A DNA stretch of 64,000 nucleotides from Acheta domesticus (Eukaryota; Arthropoda; Insecta; Orthoptera; Gryllidae), in assembly GCA_031308135.1 (NCBI GenBank), contig JAHLJT010008756.1, positions 66,886,026 through 66,950,025 of the forward strand, in the 5' to 3' direction. Position 1 is the stretch's first letter; every line of letters begins with the position of its first letter. This document shows positions 11,215-20,308 of this stretch, piece after piece. The translations under genes and the position numbers were made by a program. The notes under the pieces were generated by a model that was given only the letters and a program-made list of their open reading frames with translations, searched no databases and had not been told where the DNA came from.

Positions 11215-11270
11215 ATGAACGTTCTATCGAAACTTAATCAAGCTACACATAATGTTAAAATGCATAACAA
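11215..11270 (+). repeat. Inverted partial copy of the 10931-11185 ORF start
   Basis: Starts with ATG at 11215 and reads MNVLSKLNQATHNVKMHNK, nearly the same as the minus-strand start at 11185 (MKVLLKLNQTTHNVKMHKK). The two ATGs face away from each other, 29 bp apart. The plus copy loses similarity and hits a stop within about 30 codons. Confidence 0.8.
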
Positions 11271-11419
11271 AATAAACTTGTATGTGTTTATATAATTGGT
11301 GAAAGGTTAAAAAATATTGAAATAAAATCTGGGTTAGAAAGTTATTGAAATAAAATTTGAGCTACAAAATTTAAAAAAAAATTAAAAATAATAAAACGTA
11401 AATATTTTTTCCTATATAA

Positions 11420-11455
11420 ATGGATACATATCATAGAACATATTATTTAAATTAG
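11420..11455 (+). pseudogene. Orphan Polinton gene start
   Basis: CCTATATAAATGG has the same TATATAAATG start as PolB, integrase and MCP. The frame closes after 11 codons, at the point where a foreign repeat (from TAGTGGTGCTACAG) begins. It may be the first codons of a gene replaced by that insertion. Confidence 0.35.
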
Positions 11456-11700
11456 TGGTGCTACAGAATGGCACAGACTTTCCCGTATTAGTTTTCTATT
11501 TCCTTGGGTTTTCGCTAGCTGTATGGAATTGCTACATACTCTTTCTTGCCAGCTGCCATCTATCACCGCCAAAAGTACAATTTTTTGTATACCAGTTTTA
11601 TAAACAACCCTTTTACATTAACAAAATCGTTCATAGTATGGCATATTATTGCACGAAATATGAGCCATCTTTGACGTAATAGTCACGGCCCCTATATATT
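11452..11700. repeat. Foreign repeat inside the Polinton, inverted relative to 9455-9583
   Basis: TGGTGCTACAGAATGGCACAG through GCCAGCTGCCATCTATC is the reverse complement of 9455-9583, with moderate divergence. A weaker relative lies at about 23095-23150 (GTCTGTACCGTCCTGTAGCG). It sits where the missing polymerase half of PolB would be expected. Confidence 0.65.
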
Positions 11701-11893
11701 TTCAGTTACGGAGTTTAAAGAAGGCAATGGTACCATATAAACAGATTGCAGTTTTCGCAGTAAAATCAAATACGTTATGAAAAAACTTACTTTTAAAAAC
11801 TGATTTATTAATTTATTACTCCTTTAAAATTATATTTTGTTTTTATTTGGTAATATAACAACAACATCATAATAAGAACAAAAAAACTTCAAA

Positions 11894-13705
11894 TTAATTC
11901 TTATGATCATGTACATTAAATGCATGCATTAATTCATCAATATTTTTAATGCGTTTTAAAATCAATTCACATTCATATTCATTCTCATAATAATCAGGTA
12001 TTAAATTATATGTAAAACAAAAACTATTAGGTTGATGTTCATGAATATATTCAGAATTGTTGAAGTTTCTTTAATGTACATTCAAAATCACATGTTACAA
12101 CATAAGGATGATATTGTTCAATACCAAAAGATTTATACTCTCTTGTAGGATATTTAGGCATTTGAATACTTATTTTATCATGAAAACATTGTTCAATATG
12201 TTCATGTAAAGCCTCTTCCTTATTATAAGTTTTATTACATTTTAAGCAATAATGTTTTTTTTACTTTCTTATGATGAATTTGACCTTTTAATAAAGCACT
12301 AATATTTTTTATTCCTAAACAATGATCATTAAACATTAATATATTGACATAATTTTCTAATTTTTTATAATTTTCTCTTAAATAGTGTATTTCGATACAC
12401 GAATCTTTGATTTTATAAAAAATAGATATATTCAAATATTTCTCATTTTTTTAATATTGGATGGTGTTATATCTACAGGATATGACATATTTAAAGATTC
12501 ATATTTCGTAATATCATATAGATTAGCTCTATCAATATTTTTTGAAACTGGAGATAGTATACTTTCTATAGCATATTCAAAACATCTAAAATCTTTTTGT
12601 TTTGCACATTTAAACTTGTTTTAATATTTTTTACATTTATACAACATTTTTTATTTTTACCCAATCTGGTAATAGTTTATAACTACCTACTTTTAATGAA
12701 TCGTATTTATCAGATTGTAAATCTACATAAGATACTTTATCAAATCGATATTTAGTATTTTTTGTATTATAATTATCAAATTTATATATAATCTCGTGAA
12801 TCATAGTTTGAATCTTTCTAGATACTGATTGTTGATCATATATAGTATATTCAAAAGAATGAAAATGATGATTAAAATATTGTTTTATTTCTCCAGATAA
12901 TCCTAATTCTACATATTGTACAGATGCTACTAATGCTACATGAGTATTCACAAATTTAAATGATCACAGGTGTTGTCATTGCCAATGTTAGAAAAAGGTA
13001 GCGCTTGAAGTGGGTTACGAGAGCGAATAAATAGAACACTTCTTGAGAGAACCAACATGCATGACTAACACATTACACACACGAGGTGGCTCGCACAGTA
13101 CATGAGGACGAACTGAACTCCTTGCATGGGGCGAGCCTATAGTAGTTCAAACTAAGACCACGAGGGCGCCACTGTCCAAACTGGTAATAGTGGGTAGTAG
13201 GCCACGAAACGACTGCAGTCCACGTGCCACGAAACGACAGTCGTTTCGTGGCTTCCAGACAGCAGAAAACTGATGATGATGGCTAAGCCATCGAAAGCTG
13301 CTCTTGAAATAAACAACATTGTTGGCAATGACAACACCTGTGATCATTTAATTTTAAATGCCAATGACATTTCACCACTAAACCAATATTCACAAATTTG
13401 TTTTCAATAATTTTTAATTCCACATCTGATACTATTTTCTTTAAATAATTTTCTAAATCATGATTATTGTTTAAACTAAATCTCCAATCTAAAATTCTAT
13501 AATTCCATGCTCCTTTCACTTTATAAACATGTACTTCATCTCCAGATATCTTATCAGATACAAATACATCATGATGAAAATTAAATACTTTTTTAAATTG
13601 ATGTTCGTTTACAATGTTCATAAGTTCTTCTTTTCTTATTCTTGATCACTCTTTAATATTATTAAGCTTACAGTACTCATACAGCTGCTTTCGATTCATC
13701 TGCAT
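11894..13705 (-). pseudogene. polB: Protein-primed DNA polymerase B, N-terminal half only
   Basis: PolB would replicate the element from protein-primed ends. The start at 13705 lies in TATATAAATG and opens with MNRKQLYEYCKLNN, followed by an in-frame TGA and then a conserved N-terminal region. Further along the strand come KYDSLKVGSYKLLPDW, CFEYAIESILSP, a zinc-finger-like CLKCNKTYNKEE...H...C, and the exonuclease I motif in VVTCDFECTLK. Frameshifts are visible near 12636, 12430 and 12250, and stops near 12420 and after the exo motif. A 429-bp insertion interrupts it at 12945-13399. The polymerase palm motifs are absent, so this is a truncated relic (complete Polinton PolB is around 1000 aa or more). 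Confidence 0.85.
12945..13399. mobile_element. 429-bp nested insertion in polB with 13-bp TSD
   Basis: The 13-mer TATTCACAAATTT occurs at 12945-12957 and 13387-13399. Removing one copy with the insert restores the polB reading phase. Ends carry inverted repeats of about 30 bp (AATGATCACAGGTGTTGTCATTGCCAA type) at about 12959-12988 and 13315-13347. The interior is GC-richer than the Polinton and has a palindrome CCACGAAACGAC/GTCGTTTCGTGG. A 13-bp TSD suggests a retroposed element, while the inverted ends suggest a foldback; I cannot assign a family. Confidence 0.75.
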
Positions 13706-13712
13706 TTATATA
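13702..13712 (-). promoter_or_regulatory. TATATAAATG start motif of polB
   Basis: Read on the minus strand, TATATAAATG places the initiator directly on the polB start codon, as at integrase, MCP and the orphan start at 11420. Confidence 0.55.
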
Positions 13713-13803
13713 AATTATATTTAGTAAATTATTTTTTATCGATCAAATTTAAGTGTAAATATACCCATTTTTGTACATACAGTTTTTATTTTTTGTCTTG
13801 TAA

Positions 13804-14166
13804 ATGGAGATGATAAAGAGATTCAGTAATTTAGGATTTGAATGCCTTATGCATACATCGAACTTTAAATTACATCAAAGTTTTTGTTTGGATGGTAAAG
13901 AATATGAATTTTTAGTACAAGCTATTCAAACATCTTGAAATGAAGAAGGTATTGAAGATGAAAATACTAAAGTAGATTGTATTGAAGCTGAAAATATTAA
14001 AATAGATGGTATTAAAGATGAAAATACGAAAATACATGAAGATGATATCAAAGATGGTATTGAAGATGAAAATACTAAAATAGATGAAGATGATATCAAA
14101 GATGGTATTATTGAAGCTGAAAATACTAAAATAGATGATGGTATTGAAGCTGATATTGAAGATTAA
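13804..14166 (+). pseudogene. Polinton ORF with acidic repeat tail, one internal stop
   Basis: A start at 13804 in GTAAATGG and an ending TAA at 14164-14166 give 120 codons, with a single TGA at 13936-13938. The first 44 residues are ordinary (LGFECLMHTSNFKLHQ). After the stop the frame consists of imperfect repeats of the type GIEDENTKID, strongly acidic. It is convergent with the integrase gene (37 bp between ends) and divergent from polB. Function unknown; the repeats recall low-complexity acidic tails. Confidence 0.6.
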
Positions 14167-14203
14167 AATACTATGATACATGAAAAGTTTATGTATAACT
14201 AAT

Positions 14204-15250
14204 TTATACAATATTTGATATTTCAATCCATGAATTATGAGATTGATCAAATCCTAACCATTTTACAAATACTTTATTACCGTTTGTTTTTAATACCTTC
14301 TCAATTAAATAGATATCAGGATATTTTGTTTTTTGTAATTCATAATCATAAAACGAACCTTGAATATCTTTAAGGGTATATACAATTGGATTAGAATGAA
14401 TGATTTTAACAATTTCAAATATTTCTGTAGACCAATTACCTGTATATGATTTATCAAATATGGATTTTTATTCACTTACTCTTACTTTATCACCAATTTT
14501 GAATTTTGGTAAAATAAAAGTCTTATCCCTTTTATAAACAGTTTTTAATATTTTTTCACTAAATGTATTAACATCAATAGGATTCGTTTGAATAGTATGA
14601 TGTGTAGTATGATTATATTCATCTATTAATTTTCGAAGTATATTTATCCATTTATAGTTTCCTTGAATATCCAACTGTTTCCACATTTTTCTTTTAATGA
14701 TCTATTTAATCTTTTATCTACTGATGCTTTTAATTCAGAAAAACTGGAATGATGATGAATATTATATTGTTTCATAAGATGTTGAAAATATTGATTATAA
14801 AATTCTTTACCTTTCTCTGTTTGTAAATATTTTGGATATCTGTTATCTTGAAATATAGATTGCATTGCATAAGTTACATTTTTACCAGATTTATCTTTTA
14901 CTGGCATAGCCCAAGCATATTTTGAAAATACATCAATAATTGTTAAAATATAGATAAATCCTTTATAAATTTTTGATATTCCTTTTCATTGACCAGAATT
15001 CATTTCTACTAAATCTGCTTGCCATAAATCATCAATACCAAATGATAACACTTTACGTCGTGGAAAATTTTTACACATTGGTTTATGTAATTCTTCCATA
15101 ATATTTTCTCGAATATTTAATTTTTTTAAACAAATTTACTTTTTTCTTTTCACATATACCTAGTATTCTAGGTCTTCCATTTTTTGTTTCTGCATGTTTA
15201 ATATTCAATGTATCCGTATGTTTTTTACATTCCAAGCAAAACATATCCAT
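14204..15250 (-). pseudogene. int: Retroviral-like integrase with C-terminal chromodomain
   Basis: Starts at 15250 in TATATAAATGG. Domains in order: a zinc-ribbon-like head (CLECKKHT... NGRPRILGIC, with the second cysteine pair incomplete); the catalytic core, with the first Asp in DDLWQADLVEM and then IDVFSKYAWAMPVKDKSGK and KGKEFYNQYFQHL; a core end with LNRSLKEK; an SH3-like KFKIGDKVRVS; and a chromodomain (YLIEKVLKTNGNKVFVKWLG, NSWIEI). The second acidic position is Glu (TEKGKEF, usually TDKGKEF) and the usual Glu of the third position reads Lys (SVDKRLNR, usually VVERFNR). Frameshifts lie near 15120 and 14680 and stops near 14990 and 14470, so it is inactive. Confidence 0.9.
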
Positions 15251-15258
15251 TTATATAA
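15248..15258 (-). promoter_or_regulatory. TATATAAATG start motif of integrase
   Basis: The minus strand reads GTTATATAAATGGAT across the integrase start, 27 nt after the stop of fibre-like gene B. Confidence 0.55.
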
Positions 15259-15276
15259 CTTATAATTGTAAATGAA

Positions 15277-15752
15277 TTATTGCTTGAATGAATAATTAAG
15301 AGAAGGAGGTAAATTCTTAGCATATTTACTAAATCGCAAATATATTTTATCTCCTTTATTGAATTGTAATGATTGCGTTTACTCATATCCATTTTTTTCA
15401 CCATCTTTCGATATAACCAAGGCATAAATATATTTCAAATCTATATTTACTTGAATATTTGTGACTTGCACATTATATGGAACTTCAGTATAAGTATTAC
15501 CAGATATATGAAATTTAAATTCTATATTATTTATCAATGTTGCATGTATATTCACATACATAAATACATTATTTTTTAAATATCGTAAATTTACTGCATC
15601 ATAATCTTGAATAGGATCTAGAGAAGTATGTACACTACTTTTTAATTGTTGAACATTTACAACATCATCATTTATTCCAGCAGCTACTTTATGTAGTATA
15701 ATATTTTACCTTGAAAATTATATTAATTCATACCATATATATCATATGGCAT
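15277..15752 (-). pseudogene. Fibre-like Polinton protein B (paralogue of A)
   Basis: Starts at 15752 within AATATAATAAATGCC, directly after the stop of gene A. It shows the motif HKVAAGINDDVVNVQQLKSS, then DPIQDYDAVNLRYLKNNV, then a beta-rich C-terminal region ending with FNKGDKIYLRF. 'K-V-x-AG-I-x-DDDVV-xxx-QL' repeats are common in trimeric fibre and tail proteins, so a virion spike or fibre is the best guess. A stop after MPYDIYGMN, a small frameshift before HKVAAG and a stop after KNGYE break the frame. Confidence 0.55.
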
Positions 15753-15755
15753 TTA

Positions 15756-16260
15756 TTATATTGAAAGTATGATATGTAAGAATAATTGACAGCCTGCTGC
15801 ATAACTTGAATCTTTTGGTTTAACATATATTTTATCTCCTTTATTAAAAACAATGGGTAATTTAAATCATTGACTTCATTTTTCTCACATACACCTAATG
15901 ATTGTACATTAAGAATTAAATCTTTTTAATCAATATTTGATTTGATAATATTAATTTTACAATCGTAATATATTTCAAAAAATGGTTGATTATAAAATAA
16001 AAAAGTATTCATTTTCTTGCCTAATTCACCAAATAAAACAAGAAGATATGAATGTGTTACTAAATTATTAAGTTGTTTCATTGTTACAACATCATCATCA
16101 TCTATTCCAGCATTTACTTTACGTAATAATTTATTATGAAAATTATAATTTCCTGATGTACCAATGATAGGTACAGATGATATAAGTGATTCAGTATCTT
16201 CAATATGTTTATTTAAATGTTCTACTAAATCATTATTTAGACCGTATATATGTGTGGCAT
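15756..16260 (-). pseudogene. Fibre-like Polinton protein A
   Basis: Reads LLRKVNAGIDDDDVVTMKQL in the middle and FNKGDKIYVKPKDSSYAAG near the end, the same two landmarks as gene B, so the two are tandem paralogues. The probable start at 16260 (ATAATAAATGCC) overlaps the end of the protease frame in another phase. A two-base deletion after the start has fused the fibre frame to the upstream protease frame. Downstream frameshifts lie near 15926 and 15850. Confidence 0.55.
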
Positions 16261-16669
16261 TTATTATATTTGAAATTTCCGAATATGTATAATTCATAGA
16301 TTTCATTTTTAATACAAATACACACAAATTACCACAAATATATCAATTAAAATTTTGAATTCTTTCAGCATTATGATATAATTGTTCCAACCCTAGATAA
16401 TGAACTACTTGTGATGGAGGATATCCACCAAATGAATCAAATATATATGTGTGGATATTATTTTTAAAGTAGCATATCCAATGTGTTCCACTATTTTCAG
16501 ATGTATCCATATTTACAACACCGCATTCGTTTTTAAGTAATATTTTTGGACATTCATCAATCATAAATACTCCTCGAAAATTTGGAATTTTAAAATATTT
16601 AACACATTGTCTGATATAATTACTAAGAGGATATGAATATTTATTTATTAATGTACCTTTTTTCCATTT
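16255..16669 (-). pseudogene. pro: Adenain/Ulp1-type cysteine protease (virion maturation)
   Basis: Polinton protease of the adenovirus proteinase/Ulp1 clan, expected to process capsid proteins. Landmarks in order: FRGVFMIDECPK, the catalytic His in SGTHWICYFK, the catalytic Asp in IFDSFGGYPP, and the catalytic Cys in CGNLCVFVLK. An in-frame TGA at 16343-16345 separates the Asp and Cys blocks. The 5' end overlaps the 3' end of the upstream core-like gene in another frame. Because of the TGA, no complete enzyme can be made. Confidence 0.85.
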
Positions 16670-16978
16670 CTAAATTATGACGTTTTATTTCTTCTAAGTC
16701 AGCTTTATTTTTTATTTTTTTGAACACCATCATAAGTAGCTTTAGCAGCACTTATTAATAATGTTCCTAATGCTGATAATAGAGCTCTAATAAATCCACC
16801 ATATTTTCGAGATTGTAACTTTTTATAGACGGAATGGATAAATTTAATGACATACCAGATCCTTTTTTATACAAGTATTTTTATCTTTTATTTGTTTAGA
16901 TGACAGAATATCATCAAAATTAATATTTCTAACGTCATCTGGTGATAATCTAAATGTTATAGATTTTACTCTCGACAT
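16641..16978 (-). pseudogene. Small core/membrane-active-like Polinton protein
   Basis: Starts at 16978 in CTAATAAATG with MSRVKSITFRLSPDDVRNIN. After frameshifts it shows a hydrophobic, amphipathic segment (GGFIRALLSALGTLLISAA) and a charged coiled-coil-like end (KADLEEIKRHNLEMEK). This layout resembles the small pX/VI-like virion peptides of Polintons and adenoviruses; the assignment is by pattern only. Confidence 0.5.
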
Positions 16979-16984
16979 TTATTA

Positions 16985-18095
16985 GGTTTTCAAAGTATGA
17001 CATTTTATACATTACGCGTTCAGAATTCTTTCAAATTCCGTCAGCCTTCATACAGCTCGTTGTGTATATTTTGCCAATGTTCACTCCCGCCTGAGATATG
17101 GCATAATATTTTGGGGAAACACATCTTATAGTTCACAGACTTTCAGATTACAAAAAAGAATTGTACGAATAATAAGCAAATCCAACCCACGTGATTCTTG
17201 TAAGTCACTCTTTATTAATCTAGGAATTTTACCATTACCTTGTCTCCTGATTTACGAATCAGTAGTTTTTGTCAAAAATGACTTACTTAAGGACGGGAAT
17301 ATATTTTCAGCAAACGCCGATGTCTATAAGTATAACACACGACGTAGTAATCATATTCACCAGGTGGCAGTATCAACAGCTCACTACAAAAATTCACATA
17401 CAATTCATGTACATTACTCTACAACACTTTGCCAGAAGACATTAAACGATTAAATTCAATAGAAAAGTTTAAGTCCCAAGTAAAATCTTATCTGCTGCAT
17501 AACTGTTTCTATACAATTCGAGACTATACCGATCATCAAAAAGGAAAGTAGAATTAATTTTAACAATGAGAGTTAATGTAATTATTTATCATTTGGACTG
17601 TATAATTCTAAAGAACCTGTAACAAGTATTGTACCACAGTTTCTGAGTTGATGGCCCCATCTCGATCAGGTTTTTCGTCCAGTTTCCCTGATCCTTGAGC
17701 AAATGCTGAGATGGTCCCTTGTTTTGCTTCTGGACATAAATGTAACTTCATTATTTGTGCACGTCTTCTGAATTTCAGTGGGAAATATAGTTATTCAAAT
17801 TATCGTTTTTCATGTTATCGCGGCAAAAATTATTATTCTTTCATGAAGAACATGAGGGTTCAGGGCAGGAATTTATAGCTAATTTACCTTTGAAAATATA
17901 TTTTATTATATAGGAGCGAATTTTTTTTCAACAAAACTCGAAAAAAAACCTCTCTTTTCTGTATTCAAAATTCGACTAGAATATGGTTTAGGATAGAGAC
18001 CACAGAATTATGAAAACGTGCACAAAATTCACTTCTCCCCATAGCTCGTCATACGCAGTTTTTAACTGTTTTTGACGTAAATAAATAAATAAATT
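16985..18095 (+). mobile_element. 5'-truncated non-LTR retrotransposon inside the Polinton
   Basis: Coding part about 17030-17530 reads TARCVYFANVHSRLRYGIIF, then RLQKRIVRIISKSNPRDSCK, then LPEDIKRLNSIEKFKSQVKS, the C-terminal end of a LINE reverse transcriptase with a few shifts. A 3' UTR follows and ends in an (AAAT)n tail at 18078-18094. TTATTA at 16979-16984 and 18094-18099 could be a short target duplication, but in AT-rich DNA this is weak. It landed between the core-like gene and the PLA2 gene. Confidence 0.8.
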
Positions 18096-18096
18096 A

Positions 18097-18650
18097 TTAT
18101 ACTTCCCAATCACGTTCTATTCCCATACCTAATTTTCTTTTAGCAAACATAGTACCATTAACTGCAGTAGCAAACATTCTTTCTTTTAAATCAGCACTTT
18201 ACTAAATATTAGTTTTTTAGCTTCATTTTGTAATATTTTATCAGCTTGATGTCTAGATTCTATATCTTTATGATCTCTATATGCAATATCATGGTATTTA
18301 CAAGCTTCATCTAATGGATTCATGTATTTATCACCTCCTTCTAATCTTGTTTTTAAATCAGTACCAGGACCACAATAATTATAACCTGGTAAATGTAATT
18401 CAAAAGGTAAATTATTAATAGCCCAACTTAAAATGCCTAACTCATGTTTTGAGATTTCCAAAAATGTATGAGGTATATTATGTAAAAATCGTATAAGGTA
18501 TGGCATTCCTTTCGTATTATGAATAATAAAATCTTGAAATTTACCTGTTAACATCTGTATGATACTAACTTTTTCATTATAAAAGTTATCATTTCCAGCT
18601 TGTTCTTCACCATATATTATTAATAATCTATCTGAGCTGTTGTACATCAT
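18097..18650 (-). pseudogene. Phospholipase A2-domain protein (parvovirus VP1 type)
   Basis: Contains LPFELHLPGYNYCGPGTDL (calcium-binding loop YxxCGPGT) and DEACKYHDIAYRDHKD, with the catalytic His-Asp pair of the group XIII/parvoviral PLA2 fold. PLA2 of this type breaches endosomal membranes during virus entry; a role in the Polinton particle is inferred. The frame is open for 154 codons, then one frameshift before KERMFATAVNGTMFAKRKLG and the stop at 18097-18099. The first ~40 codons (DRLLIIYGEEQAGNDNF) look like the C terminus of the neighbouring virion gene rather than part of PLA2. Confidence 0.85.
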
Positions 18651-19415
18651 TCATCCAAATACATTCAATAGGTTTTCATTATATTTTTTAATAATACCCA
18701 CACCAGTTTTTGGTGATGTAACTGATTTTGTTCTTTGTTTTTTTGTTCTGCCCATAAATGTTTAAATATTTTATTCCATTTTTCCCCACCACTTGATAGA
18801 ACTTGATTAGTACTTGGATTCTAATCACTAAATATGAGATGTGTTTTATTTGCAATATTTTTATAAGTTTCTAAATCTTCAGATGTATATTCAATATCTG
18901 ATAATGATTTATTTGTTAATAGACTTAGTAGTCCATCAGTACCTTCATATTTTTTCCTTGTATAACTATCATTATGAAATTCAACTTTTGTATCACCAAT
19001 ATATTTATATTTACCAACAGGTTTTAAACCAAATACATGATCGTTAGCATGATAAGATATTCAGTTAATTTAGGTCCTAAATATGTAATTTTTGTATTTA
19101 AATGTATCTTTTCTTGATCTTCTAATGCTTTTAATCGTTTTTCTAATTCTAATGTTCTTGGAGTTGCTGGCGATTCATATAATTTCTTTTCAAACGATGA
19201 TTCTGATGGTGTTGAAGGTATTGGAAATAAATTATCATAATCATAATTTTTAGGTACTATTTGTTTATTTTGTTCATGTTCAATAGAATGTATAACTTGC
19301 TTACCAACATTCTCTACTTTACCAACTAATCATCTAATTTATCTGTGACAGGTTGATCTTATTTTTTATATTTTTCATATTGATTACGATCATGTTGTTT
19401 CCAATCACGCAATGT
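18540..19415 (-). pseudogene. Conserved Polinton minor virion-type protein
   Basis: Pieces in order: LRDWKQHDRNQYEKYKK, a region with ELEKRLKALEDQEK (coiled-coil-like), FGLKPVGKYKYIGDTKVEF, KYEGTDGLLSLLTNKSLSD, EYTSEDLETYKNI and NQVLSSGGEKWNKI, then the QAGNDNFYNEKVSII end. I know this order from other Polinton genomes as a recurring uncharacterised gene beside PLA2. The expected start codon reads ATA instead of ATG near 19412. Stops near 19380, 19340 and 18825 and several frameshifts inactivate it. Confidence 0.55.
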
Positions 19416-19500
19416 ATGTTTTATTTTTTCCCTTTGTTATCTTATTTTTTGGTTTATACTTCAGAAACATTGATAAAAGTAAAAAATTAAGCATATTTTT

Positions 19501-19625
19501 AAACAGACAGGATTTTATATTACGTATGTTTTTAAATACAAATAAACACAGACAGGATTTTATATTGTGTTTGTTATTTTCAATACAAATAAACACACAG
19601 ACAGGATTTTATATTGCGTCTGTTA
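19501..19625. repeat. Three tandem hairpin-forming repeats downstream of the ATPase
   Basis: ACAGACAGGATTTTATATT is present three times, each followed by a GT(C/A/T)TGT-like end. In the third copy ACAGAC and GTCTGT form a perfect 6-bp stem, in the first an imperfect one. Spacers are AT-rich with a shared ACAAATAAAC. The last stem overlaps the ATPase stop codon (19623-19625), so a transcription terminator or 3'-end signal is possible. Confidence 0.7.
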
Positions 19626-20301
19626 TATATTTAAAAAAGATTGTATTTTATTTCTATATTTACCATTATTTACTGTTCGTGTCATATCAATTGTGATAAA
19701 ACTAAATGCTTCATTCCAGCAACATTGACATAAACTTTTAATTCATTAAAATTCATATCACCACCTACAAATTCATGATATATATGATTGAGATTACAAT
19801 CATGTCTAAATATATTTTTAAAATTTTAATTATCTCTAATCAATTGTTAAGGAATTTTTGAATATGTTTGTGCTAAATACCAACAATCAATACCTTTATG
19901 CCTACCACGTGTAAAATATTCTCTTACAATATCTTGATTCTCTAATATGTAATCATCAAATAATACTAATGAATTTTCTTCACAATCGTCAAGTGATACT
20001 GTATCATCGGGATGACTTATAAATGAAATAATGTCATTTTCAAGGTTATTACATTTATTCATAAATATTTGATATCTATCTTGTTCAAAAGATTTTTAAT
20101 ATATGAATACATGATTAATTTTATCCCAATTTAACCATCCAGGACACATAATATCATTATCAATTAATAAAGATGTTTTACCACATCCACTAGGGCCTGT
20201 AATAGCACATCGTATAGAAGAAGGTAATAATTTTCCATGTTTCATTTTTATATGTGTATTTCGTAGTCGTATTTTTGGATTCCAATCTATTTTTTATTCA
20301 T
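19623..20301 (-). pseudogene. atp: FtsK/HerA-like genome packaging ATPase
   Basis: Walker A in CAITGPSGCGKTSLLI (about 20166-20200) and Walker B in SLVLFDDYILE identify the Polinton/adenovirus-type packaging ATPase, which would pump the genome into capsids. Further family landmarks are YFTRGRHKGIDCWYLAQTY (sensor region), then NLNHIYHEF and a C terminus ending with DMTRTVNNGKYRNKIQSF. The start at 20301 sits in a palindrome shared with the divergent mCP gene. It is broken by a frameshift after the first codons, a stop after INHVFIY and further stops/shifts after 19847. Confidence 0.88.
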
Positions 20302-20308
20302 TTAAATG
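20299..20308. promoter_or_regulatory. Shared divergent start palindrome CATTTAAATG
   Basis: The perfect palindrome CATTTAAATG contains both the minus-strand ATPase ATG (20301-20299) and the plus-strand mCP ATG (20306-20308), only 4 bp apart. It provides TAAATG in both directions. Confidence 0.7.

Noticed and set aside
13702..13712. TATATAA as an ordinary TATA box with downstream start site
   Set aside because: Not excluded, but the motif ends on the ATG itself at many genes, leaving no room for the usual ~30-bp spacing plus leader; reported instead as an initiator-type motif.
15926..16327. ORF starting MCVFVLKM as an independent gene
   Set aside because: Its first residues are the catalytic-Cys block of the protease in the same frame after a premature stop; the remainder is the fibre-like gene A.
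19501..19625. Short repeats resembling a CRISPR array
   Set aside because: Only three imperfect copies, spacers related to each other and AT-rich, no cas genes; eukaryotic transposon context.
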